A stretch of DNA of 16,828 nt. Origin: Patescibacteria group bacterium (GTDB taxonomy: Bacteria; Patescibacteriota; WWE3; 2-01-FULL-39-13). The translations under genes and the position numbers were made by a program. How positions within the stretch are numbered: position 1 is the stretch's first letter; every line of letters begins with the position of its first letter. Shown in pieces: positions 1 through 4,591 of the stretch. The DNA is taken from positions 1 to 16,828 of the forward strand of contig JAUPVU010000010.1 in assembly GCA_030916925.1 (NCBI GenBank), read 5' to 3'. The notes under the pieces are model-generated. The model was not told the DNA's origin and ran no database searches. It worked only from the letters and a program-made list of their open reading frames with translations.

Positions 1-24
1 ATCAATATTTGCTAATATATATGT

Positions 25-450
25 ATGCCAAATTTTAAGATGGTCGCGGCCGTAAAATACGATAGAAAAAAGCACAATATTTCTTTTAGAAATGCCTTTA
101 ATGGGGTAGTTCTAGCTTATAAAACACAACCAAATTTTAGGTTTCACACACTTTTCTTTGTTCTTATAACAATCGCGTCATATTTATATAGGATAAATAT
201 GAATGAATATCTGGCTATTATTATCTTAAGTGGATTAGTTATGAGCATGGAAATGGTAAACACTGCCTTTGAAGCGATAGGCGATGAAGTATCAGGCGGT
301 GAGTACAGAAAGTTAATCGGGGTTGCTAAAGATGTGGCGGCAGGTGCTGTATTAGTAGCAGCTTTTTTTGCAATTACGGTTGGAGTAATCGTATTTTTAC
401 CCAGAATACTCGTTTTGGTTGGTATTCCATTCTTTATAACAGCAAATTAA
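25..450 (+). CDS. dgkA: Diacylglycerol kinase / undecaprenol kinase (DgkA family)
   Basis: Small integral membrane lipid kinase that phosphorylates diacylglycerol or, in most Gram-positive-like bacteria, undecaprenol, feeding the lipid carrier pool for cell-wall synthesis. The family signature is clear: E76-x-x-N79-T-A-x-E83 in the second membrane helix, followed by the conserved AKDVAAGAVL stretch at residues 101-110. Membrane helices lie near 42-56, 62-75 and 106-126. At 141 residues it is slightly longer than the usual 120-130, with an extra hydrophobic C-terminus. The start is uncertain: ATG at 25 gives residues not expected by the family, and Met6 (position 40) is an equally good start. 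No Shine-Dalgarno is visible. The M50 protease gene follows after 4 nt, so the two are probably co-transcribed. Substrate choice (undecaprenol rather than diacylglycerol) is inference. Confidence 0.9.
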   Translation: MPNFKMVAAVKYDRKKHNISFRNAFNGVVLAYKTQPNFRFHTLFFVLITIASYLYRINMNEYLAIIILSGLVMSMEMVNTAFEAIGDEVSGGEYRKLIGVAKDVAAGAVLVAAFFAITVGVIVFLPRILVLVGIPFFITAN

Positions 451-454
451 AACT

Positions 455-1087
455 ATGGGAGGAATGATTTCACTTATAACGCAGAATCCATTACTTGGGT
501 TAATATTAGTTTTCTTTTTAGCCATTTCAATCGGATTTCATGAGGCTGCTCATGCTTATAGTGCATATTGGCTAGGTGATCCTACTCCAAAATTACAAAA
601 AAGATTAAGTTTGAATCCATTAGTACATTTAGATCCTATCGGTTCACTTATGATTTTATTTATTGGATTTGGATGGGGAAAGGCGGTGGAGTTTAACCCT
701 CATAATTTAAAATCCCCGCGAAAAGATGCAGCCCTAATAGCTTTAGCAGGTCCAGCAACAAATATTCTAATTGCAATTATATGTTCGATTATTGCTTTGG
801 TTGTAAATTTGTCAGGCCTTCTTTCATCTGAGATTAGCCTGTTGATAACTGTATTAATGCAGACTTTAGCTTCCCTAAATGTAATGTTGGCTATTTTCAA
901 TCTAATTCCAATTGAGCCACTTGATGGATTTAAAGTAGTGGCTGGTATTCTTCCAAGTCATTTAGCCTATAAATGGTATGAAACCAGACAATACGGCCTT
1001 TATATTTTATTATTCCTATTATTAACAGGCGCTATTGGTGGATTTATCACTCCAATAATTGATTTTATTACTAGTTTCTTGTTTTAA
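455..1087 (+). CDS. Site-2 protease family membrane metalloprotease (peptidase M50)
   Basis: Intramembrane zinc metalloprotease of the M50/site-2 protease type (YwhC/YdfP-like short form). The zinc-binding HEAAH motif is at residues 29-33 in the first hydrophobic helix, and the third ligand is Asp157 in NLIPIEPLDG (149-158). LAGPATNI at 97-104 is the usual conserved loop/helix between them. Six hydrophobic segments are apparent in 210 residues. It has no PDZ domain, so it is the minimal form of the family. Physiological substrates cannot be read from sequence. ATG 455 is followed three codons later by another in-frame ATG at 464 preceded by GGAGG, but the spacing there is only 1-2 nt, too short for a normal ribosome site, so the start is not settled. 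It lies 4 nt after dgkA. Confidence 0.92.
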   Translation: MGGMISLITQNPLLGLILVFFLAISIGFHEAAHAYSAYWLGDPTPKLQKRLSLNPLVHLDPIGSLMILFIGFGWGKAVEFNPHNLKSPRKDAALIALAGPATNILIAIICSIIALVVNLSGLLSSEISLLITVLMQTLASLNVMLAIFNLIPIEPLDGFKVVAGILPSHLAYKWYETRQYGLYILLFLLLTGAIGGFITPIIDFITSFLF

Positions 1088-1129
1088 TATCAATATTATT
1101 AACGTAAAATAACTTTGTCATATTTGTTG

Positions 1130-1205
1130 GCCTTCTTAGCTCAGTTGGTAGAGCGCATCCATGGTAAGGATGAGGTCTCCAGTTCAACCCTGGAAGAAGG
1201 CTCCA
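1130..1205 (+). tRNA. tRNA-Thr (anticodon GGT)
   Basis: Complete cloverleaf: acceptor GCCTTCT (1130-1136) with AGAAGGC (1195-1201), D-stem GCTC/GAGC (1139-1142/1151-1154), anticodon stem CATCC/GGATG around loop 1161-1167 with anticodon GGT at 1163-1165, variable AGGTC, and T-stem TCCAG/CTGGA with loop TTCAACC. CCA is encoded at 1203-1205. The discriminator is T (U73), not the A73 usual in bacterial tRNA-Thr, while G1-C72 and C2-G71, the pairs used by ThrRS, are present. The T-loop reads TTCAACC rather than the more typical TTCGAAT. Confidence 0.96.
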
Positions 1206-1238
1206 TAATACGATTATTGCACGAAGTTTTAGAATAGT

Positions 1239-1315
1239 GCCTTCTTAGCTCAGTTGGCTAGAGCGACGGTTTTGTAAACCGTAGGTCCTGGGTTCGAATC
1301 CCAGAGAAGGCTCCA
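1239..1315 (+). tRNA. tRNA-Thr (anticodon TGT)
   Basis: Complete cloverleaf 33 nt after the first tRNA-Thr. Acceptor GCCTTCT (1239-1245)/AGAAGGC (1305-1311), D-stem GCTC/GAGC, anticodon stem ACGGT/ACCGT with loop TTTGTAA (1271-1277) giving anticodon TGT at 1273-1275, T-stem CTGGG/CCCAG with loop TTCGAAT, and encoded CCA at 1313-1315. The acceptor stem, D-stem, variable-loop sequence and U73 match the upstream tRNA-Thr, so the pair looks like a tandem duplication that diverged in the anticodon and T arms. Together they read ACC/ACU and ACA/ACG codons. Confidence 0.96.
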
Positions 1316-1341
1316 TTTTACCATTCAAAAACAGAGTATTT

Positions 1342-1590
1342 TAGGGACAAATGGTGCGATTGACACCCGAGTTATTAGCAGTATATTGATGTTAATGAGG
1401 AATAAAACTCAGGAATCGCCTACCGTGATCGTACAGTAATATTAAGCGATTCGAACAAGCTTAAAAGTGAGCGTCATATATTATCGTAAGGGAAACTTTA
1501 TGATTGCGGACTTGCTCAATGTCGATTCTACGGGTCGGCTTCATAAATGCACGACACGGTGGGTGGACTCATTTAATATCCTATTTTTTA
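1342..1590 (+). ncRNA. Putative structured non-coding RNA of unidentified family
   Basis: The 348 nt between tRNA-Thr and rpmG contain no credible ORF but fold strikingly well by eye. A closing helix pairs TAGG (1342-1345) with CCTA (1580-1583) and AAATG (1349-1353) with CATTT (1570-1574), and a run of six T follows at 1584-1589. Inside, GCGATT (1356-1361) pairs with AATCGC (1414-1419), enclosing GAGTT/AACTC (1369-1373/1406-1410). A long arm has TGAGC+GTC (1468-1475) with GAC-TT-GCTCA (1509-1518), capped by a 9-bp stem (1483-1491/1496-1504) with a GAAA tetraloop. TGTCG (1520-1524) pairs with CGACA (1552-1556). Hallmarks of tmRNA, RNase P RNA and SRP RNA are missing. A 6S-like RNA, or a leader controlling rpmG, are possible identities. 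Folding by eye in AT-rich DNA is not proof. Confidence 0.45.
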
Positions 1591-1603
1591 CTTGTTTTTA
1601 CTT

Positions 1604-1629
1604 GGCTATTTTAATAGCGGAGTTTTTTT
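1604..1629 (+). terminator. Possible intrinsic terminator before rpmG
   Basis: GCTAT (1605-1609) pairs with ATAGC (1614-1618) around a TTTA loop, and seven T follow at 1623-1629 after GGAG. The stem is short and the T-run begins 4 nt after it, so this is a weak candidate. It would separate the putative RNA from rpmG or act as an attenuator in the rpmG leader. Confidence 0.3.
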
Positions 1630-1663
1630 GTTAAAATATTGCAGTTTCAGTTAGATTAATCAT

Positions 1664-1840
1664 ATGGCAAAGAAAAAAGGTCAACGCAATTTATTACTTT
1701 TCGTTTGTTCTGAGTGTGAAAGCACCCATTATATTAGCGAGAAAAACAAACTAAATACTCCAGATAAATTAGAGCTTAATAAGTTTTGTTCAAGCTGTCG
1801 AAAAAGGACCGTTCATAAAGAAAAATCCAGATTAAAATAA
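1664..1840 (+). CDS. rpmG: 50S ribosomal protein bL33
   Basis: A 58-residue zinc-ribbon protein of the large ribosomal subunit. It starts MAKKKG, has the paired cysteines C15-S-E-C18 and C42-S-S-C45 (zinc-binding form of bL33), the family segment EKNKLNTPDKLELNKFC around 26-42, and a basic C-terminus with the conserved HKEK. Length is within the family range of about 50-60. ATG 1664 is the only sensible start, and no Shine-Dalgarno is seen before it. tRNA-Trp lies 111 nt downstream, which recalls the widespread bacterial order rpmG-trnW-secE-nusG, but secE and nusG do not follow here. Confidence 0.95.
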   Translation: MAKKKGQRNLLLFVCSECESTHYISEKNKLNTPDKLELNKFCSSCRKRTVHKEKSRLK

Positions 1841-1906
1841 ATTCCCAAGTTATTTGACGAAAGAGTAGGGGAGATGTACAACTCTCTGCTTAGTTATTAA
1901 GTGTTT

Positions 1907-1934
1907 CTATTTAAGGGAGCTTCGCTTAAAATAG
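1907..1934 (+). other. Hairpin between rpmG and tRNA-Trp
   Basis: CTATTTAAG (1907-1915) pairs with CTTAAAATAG (1925-1934) with one bulged A, around loop GGAGCTTCG. No T-run follows, so it is not a classic terminator. It sits 18 nt before the tRNA-Trp 5' end and could be a processing or spacer structure of an rpmG-trnW transcript. Confidence 0.35.
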
Positions 1935-1951
1935 CTATAGCACAAATTCGT

Positions 1952-2026
1952 AGGAGAGTCGGTTAATTGGCAAACCACGGGTCTCCAAAACCCGGACTGT
2001 GGGTTCGACCCCCACCTCTCCTGCCA
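1952..2026 (+). tRNA. tRNA-Trp (anticodon CCA)
   Basis: Acceptor AGGAGAG (1952-1958) pairs with CTCTCCT (2016-2022), discriminator G2023 as in bacterial tRNA-Trp, and encoded CCA at 2024-2026. D-stem GGTT/AACC, anticodon stem CGGGT/ACCCG with loop CTCCAAA (1983-1989) and anticodon CCA at 1985-1987, a four-base variable region, and T-stem GTGGG/CCCAC with loop TTCGACC. The CCA anticodon reads UGG only. Together with the absence of in-frame TGA codons this argues for the standard code. Confidence 0.96.
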
Positions 2027-2135
2027 GGTAAATCCTACAAACTTTTCCCTGAGGTTTTCTATATTTATATTTTTTTAATTCTGTTTTTTATATTAGCGAT
2101 TGAATAATGTGTCGGTGAGGAAGATGGTATTACGG

Positions 2136-2174
2136 AACAAGAAAAGCCGCTCAAGTTTTGGCAGGAACGGCTTT
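2136..2174 (-). terminator. Terminator of the lysine-rich microgene
   Basis: On the minus strand AAAGCCG (2174-2168) pairs with CGGCTTT (2149-2143) and is followed by T-rich TTTTCTTGTT. The 18-nt loop is long, which lowers confidence. It lies 24 nt after the stop codon of the microgene and would also shield it from transcription coming from tRNA-Trp. Confidence 0.5.
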
Positions 2175-2197
2175 AAATGTAAATTAATTGGAGAAGA

Positions 2198-2287
2198 TTA
2201 CTTCTTCTTTCTTTTTACAACTTTTTTCTTGGTGGTTTTCTTTGCAACTTTTTTCTTAGCTACTACTTTCTTTTTTTTGACTGCCAT
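2198..2287 (-). CDS. 29-residue lysine-rich basic microprotein
   Basis: A tiny ORF starting MAVKKKK and ending KRKKK. Of 29 residues 16 are Lys and one is Arg; the rest are mostly Val, Ala and Thr, with no acidic or aromatic residue. The composition resembles the tails of histone H1-like proteins and could bind nucleic acid or rRNA, but no function can be assigned. That it is a gene is supported from outside the ORF: a perfect Shine-Dalgarno (AGGAGGTGA, 2303-2295) 10 nt before the ATG, a near-consensus promoter about 100 nt upstream, and a terminator-like hairpin after the stop. On the opposite strand the same DNA reads as a Phe-rich frame, which is an artefact. It diverges from the response regulator gene. 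Confidence 0.75.
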   Translation of the reverse strand: MAVKKKKVVAKKKVAKKTTKKKVVKRKKK

Positions 2288-2294
2288 TTAAAAA

Positions 2295-2303
2295 TCACCT
2301 CCT
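2295..2303 (-). promoter_or_regulatory. Perfect Shine-Dalgarno of the microgene
   Basis: The minus strand reads AGGAGGTGA, fully complementary to the usual 3' end of 16S rRNA. Ten nucleotides separate AGGAGG from the ATG at 2287. Most other genes in the window lack any such site. Confidence 0.85.
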
Positions 2304-2392
2304 ATGATTTAATGAAGCATCTATCCATTTCGGTATAGTGCTAAATACTGTACAGCTGGCATTAAAAATATTTTCATATTTGTAATAAGTAA

Positions 2393-2421
2393 TTATTAGG
2401 TTCTTTCGCATCAAATGTCAA
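2393..2421 (-). promoter_or_regulatory. Strong sigma70-type promoter of the microgene
   Basis: On the minus strand a perfect -35 TTGACA (2421-2416) is separated by exactly 17 nt from -10 TAATAA (2398-2393). Transcription would begin near 2386 and leave a leader of about 98 nt before the ATG at 2287. Confidence 0.7.
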
Positions 2422-2430
2422 CTTTATTTA

Positions 2431-2481
2431 TTGATTTTTTTTATTTTAATTTTAGAATTAGTTCATAAATTTTTTAATTCT
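2431..2481 (+). promoter_or_regulatory. Possible promoter and inverted repeat of the response regulator
   Basis: TTGATT (2431-2436), a 16-nt spacer and TAGAAT (2453-2458) resemble a sigma70 promoter about 40 nt before the start codon at 2500. The -10 is also the left arm of an inverted repeat, AGAATTA (2454-2460) and TAATTCT (2475-2481), that could be an operator, for example for autoregulation. The AT-rich setting makes both calls tentative. Confidence 0.3.
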
Positions 2482-2499
2482 GAAACTTAGATTAGGGAT

Positions 2500-3174
2500 A
2501 TGAAAGTTCTAGTCATCGATGATGATCAAAGAATTAGAAAATCGCTAAATAGAATTCTAAAAGATGACTACATAGTAGACGTTGCGAAAAGCGCGTCCGA
2601 AGGGGAAGAACTTGCATACAATTCTTATTATGATGCAATTGTTTTAGATATGAGTTTGCCAGATATGGCAGGTGATGATCTAGCAAGTTTGTTTAAAACA
2701 AAAATTCCGAACACGCCGATCATCGCAATTTCTGATCACTGTTCTATAAATGACAAAAATATTGCTTTTGAAAAAGGTGTCGATGATTTTTTAATTAAAC
2801 CGATAAATGGTCGAGAATTAAAATCCAGAGTAAGAGTTCACATCCGAAAAAACAATCCAGACAAAAACCAAACTACTTTAAAAGTTTTGAAAGTTAGAAA
2901 CTTAACTTTGGACCGTGAACGCAAAATGGTTTTTTATAAAGAAGAAAGATTATCACTTAGAAAAAAAGAATTACAAATTTTAGAATACTTTATGTTAAAT
3001 CCTAACCGTGTAATTTCTAGGTCAGACATTTTAGAATACGTTTGGGAGGCAGATACGAACCCATTTACTAATACTGTCGATGTCCATATTAAACGTTTGA
3101 GGGACAAATTAGAAACAGCATTTGGTGAAAAATATTTCGAGACAGTTCATGGAATGGGTTATATATTTTGCTAG
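2500..3174 (+). CDS. OmpR/PhoB-family two-component response regulator
   Basis: DNA-binding response regulator of 224 residues, the usual family length. Receiver domain at about 1-116: acidic pocket D7-D9, phospho-acceptor D50 in IVLDMSLPDM, switch Ser78 in IIAIS, and Lys100-Pro101. The C-terminal winged helix spans about 127-224, with recognition helix VDVHIKRLRDKL (193-204) and the final hairpin VHGMGYIF. It would activate or repress promoters after phosphorylation by a histidine kinase. No kinase gene lies on either side, so it is an orphan within this window, and its signal cannot be inferred. ATG 2500 is the only good start; a weak AGGG sits just upstream. The stop is TAG. It is transcribed divergently from the lysine-rich microgene and convergently with rpmB. 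Confidence 0.93.
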   Translation: MKVLVIDDDQRIRKSLNRILKDDYIVDVAKSASEGEELAYNSYYDAIVLDMSLPDMAGDDLASLFKTKIPNTPIIAISDHCSINDKNIAFEKGVDDFLIKPINGRELKSRVRVHIRKNNPDKNQTTLKVLKVRNLTLDRERKMVFYKEERLSLRKKELQILEYFMLNPNRVISRSDILEYVWEADTNPFTNTVDVHIKRLRDKLETAFGEKYFETVHGMGYIFC

Positions 3175-3221
3175 CCTCCCAGATTACAAAAGGTAACAAA
3201 ATCTCCTAGCAAATAGGGTAG

Positions 3222-3253
3222 TAAGTAAGATTTTTTGGAAAGGATTTTACTTA
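3222..3253 (+). other. Hairpin between convergent response regulator and rpmB
   Basis: On the plus strand 3222-3234 pairs with 3241-3253 over 13 bp (TAAGTAA/TTACTTA at the base, three G-U wobbles nearer the TTGGAA loop). It includes the rpmB stop codon. No T-run follows on either strand, so it may limit read-through or protect 3' ends rather than act as a standard terminator. Confidence 0.35.
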
Positions 3254-3507
3254 GATGCCGCGTCAGCAGCTTTCTTCTCTAGTATAGAGGCAGCAAAGGT
3301 TTGAAGACCTTTGTATACGCCTTTTTTAACGCTTTTAAGGGCTTTTGCAGATAGCATCAGTTGAACAGGCTCTCCATTGAATAATAATGTCGCCTTGCGT
3401 AAATTTACCTGTCTGTGGCGAATTTGAGAGTACTTAACACCCCACGCTATGGTGTTTTTTCGTCCCTTTTGTGAAGTTTTTCCTGTTAGTTGGCAAATTC
3501 TAGACAT
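3247..3507 (-). CDS. rpmB: 50S ribosomal protein bL28
   Basis: Large-subunit ribosomal protein of 86 residues, somewhat longer than the common 60-80. It begins with the family signature MSRICQLTGK, followed by a basic segment and LRKATLLFNGEPVQLMLS, which corresponds to the conserved strand region; the C-terminus is basic and Ala-rich. The ATG at 3507 matches the family start exactly. No Shine-Dalgarno is visible. It is divergent from dprA and has a good promoter upstream (3589-3561) that is overlapped by a perfect palindrome, so its transcription may be controlled by a repressor. Confidence 0.93.
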   Translation of the reverse strand: MSRICQLTGKTSQKGRKNTIAWGVKYSQIRHRQVNLRKATLLFNGEPVQLMLSAKALKSVKKGVYKGLQTFAASILEKKAADAASK

Positions 3508-3560
3508 TTTTGTTAATTAATTGATATACGATTGGCTTTTTGCTACCCACCTATTAAAAC

Positions 3561-3589
3561 ATGTTATGCGGATTTTGACAACTTGTCAA
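3561..3589 (-). promoter_or_regulatory. Promoter of rpmB
   Basis: On the minus strand perfect -35 TTGACA (3589-3584), 17-nt spacer, -10 TAACAT (3566-3561). Transcription would start near 3554, about 46 nt before the rpmB start. The -35 and spacer lie inside a perfect palindrome. Confidence 0.6.
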
Positions 3590-3596
3590 AATCCGC
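3568..3596. repeat. Perfect 29-nt palindrome in the rpmB-dprA divergent region
   Basis: Arms GCGGATTTTGACAA (3568-3581) and TTGTCAAAATCCGC (3583-3596) are exact reverse complements over 14 bp around a single C at 3582. It carries a TTGACA on each strand and overlaps the rpmB promoter. Because the flanking genes diverge, a terminator role is unlikely and an operator is the better reading. Confidence 0.75.
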
Positions 3597-3660
3597 GTCT
3601 TTTAATCATCTTTAATTCCTTTTTTAGAAAAAATACACATTTTTATGTGAAATTTTATAC

Positions 3661-4542
3661 GTGAACATTGATTATTTATCAGACATAAAATCCAAATACA
3701 AAATAAAAATGATAGGGAATGTTGATGCAAGAGATAAAAAAAGAATTGCAATTATTGGTTCTAGAAAAATGACTGATTACGGAAGAAGAGCAATTAATTT
3801 TATTGTTGAAGGTCTAGTTTCATTTAATGTAACCATTGTTAGTGGATTAATGTATGGAGTGGACTTAACTGCCCACCAAGTCGCAGTAAAAAATTCTGGT
3901 AGAACAATCGCGGTCGTTGGTTATGGTTTAGATTATATAAATAACATTTCTTATGCCAAACAAATCAAAAATATTATTCAGCAAAAAGATATGGGGGCTA
4001 TTATTTCTGAATACGAAAATAATCAAGCACCAACTAAATGGACATTTCCGAAAAGAAATAAACTTCTATCAGAAATTTCTGATGCAGTTGTAGTAATTGA
4101 AGCTGGCGAAAAGTCAGGGAGTCTTATAACCGTTTCACATGCACTAGAACAAGGTAAACAAGTATTTGCTGTCCCTGGGTCTATTTTTAGTGCACAAAGT
4201 TTGGGAACCAACGGCCTAATTTTTCAAGGAGCAGAGATCCTCTCAAATCCAATTCAACTAATGAATAGTATTTATAATCTAAAAATAAAAAGTAGTAGTG
4301 GTGCAATTTATAATCCCAAAGATTTTCAGCAGCTGATTACAAATAAAAATTTTTCACAAAATGAGGTTAAAGTTTTGGATGTGATTTTTCAGGCGCAACA
4401 AATAGACGAATATATCGATCAAGAATTAATAATGAGTAAAACGAATATTTCTTCATCCGAAACCAGTAGTATCCTTTCACTTTTTGAATTAAATAGTTTA
4501 GTAAAAAGAGCTATAAATGGGTCTTTTTTTATCGATATTTAA
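3661..4542 (+). CDS. dprA: DNA-processing protein DprA/Smf
   Basis: Single-stranded-DNA-binding RecA loader used in natural transformation. The Rossmann-like DprA core is plain: IIGSRKMTDYG (31-41), SGLMYGVDLTAH (61-72, usually SGLARGIDxxAH), FPKRNKLLSEIS (129-140), SGSLITV (152-158), VPG (171-173) and GTNGLI (182-187). Residues about 234-293 form a winged-helix-like C-terminal domain. The N-terminal SAM-like domain of longer DprA proteins is absent, so at 293 residues it is a short form. The annotated start is GTG 3661. A TTATAC immediately before it could be a -10 box, which would make Met17 (3709) an alternative start. CPR bacteria often keep competence genes; use for DNA uptake here is inference. 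topA follows after 49 nt with its own promoter. Confidence 0.92.
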   Translation: MNIDYLSDIKSKYKIKMIGNVDARDKKRIAIIGSRKMTDYGRRAINFIVEGLVSFNVTIVSGLMYGVDLTAHQVAVKNSGRTIAVVGYGLDYINNISYAKQIKNIIQQKDMGAIISEYENNQAPTKWTFPKRNKLLSEISDAVVVIEAGEKSGSLITVSHALEQGKQVFAVPGSIFSAQSLGTNGLIFQGAEILSNPIQLMNSIYNLKIKSSSGAIYNPKDFQQLITNKNFSQNEVKVLDVIFQAQQIDEYIDQELIMSKTNISSSETSSILSLFELNSLVKRAINGSFFIDI

Positions 4543-4552
4543 TTTTGGGGAC

Positions 4553-4582
4553 TTGAATTATTACGATTTACGGTAGTATAGT
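4553..4582 (+). promoter_or_regulatory. Promoter of topA, nearly leaderless
   Basis: TTGAAT (4553-4558), 18-nt spacer, TATAGT (4577-4582). The expected start of transcription (about 4589-4591) coincides almost exactly with the topA ATG at 4592, so the mRNA would be leaderless. Confidence 0.5.
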
Positions 4583-4591
4583 ATTACGCTT

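Noticed and set aside
1342..1590. tmRNA, RNase P RNA or SRP RNA
   Set aside because: No tRNA-like 3' end with T-loop and CCA, no tag ORF, no GGAAAGTCC core of RNase P RNA, and no GGAAGG/AGCAGCC SRP motif. A superficial likeness of the 5' end to tmRNA is not matched by a pairing 3' end.
2100..2291. 63-codon plus-strand frame rich in Phe
   Set aside because: It is the antisense image of the lysine-rich microgene, which has promoter, ribosome site and terminator on the minus strand; the plus-strand frame has none.
3568..3596. Terminator reading of the palindrome
   Set aside because: The genes on both sides are divergent, so no transcript should end here; only a weak CTTTT follows on the plus strand.
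3655..3660. TTATAC as -10 box of dprA
   Set aside because: It touches the GTG start and has no convincing -35; it was not strong enough to list as a promoter or to move the start.
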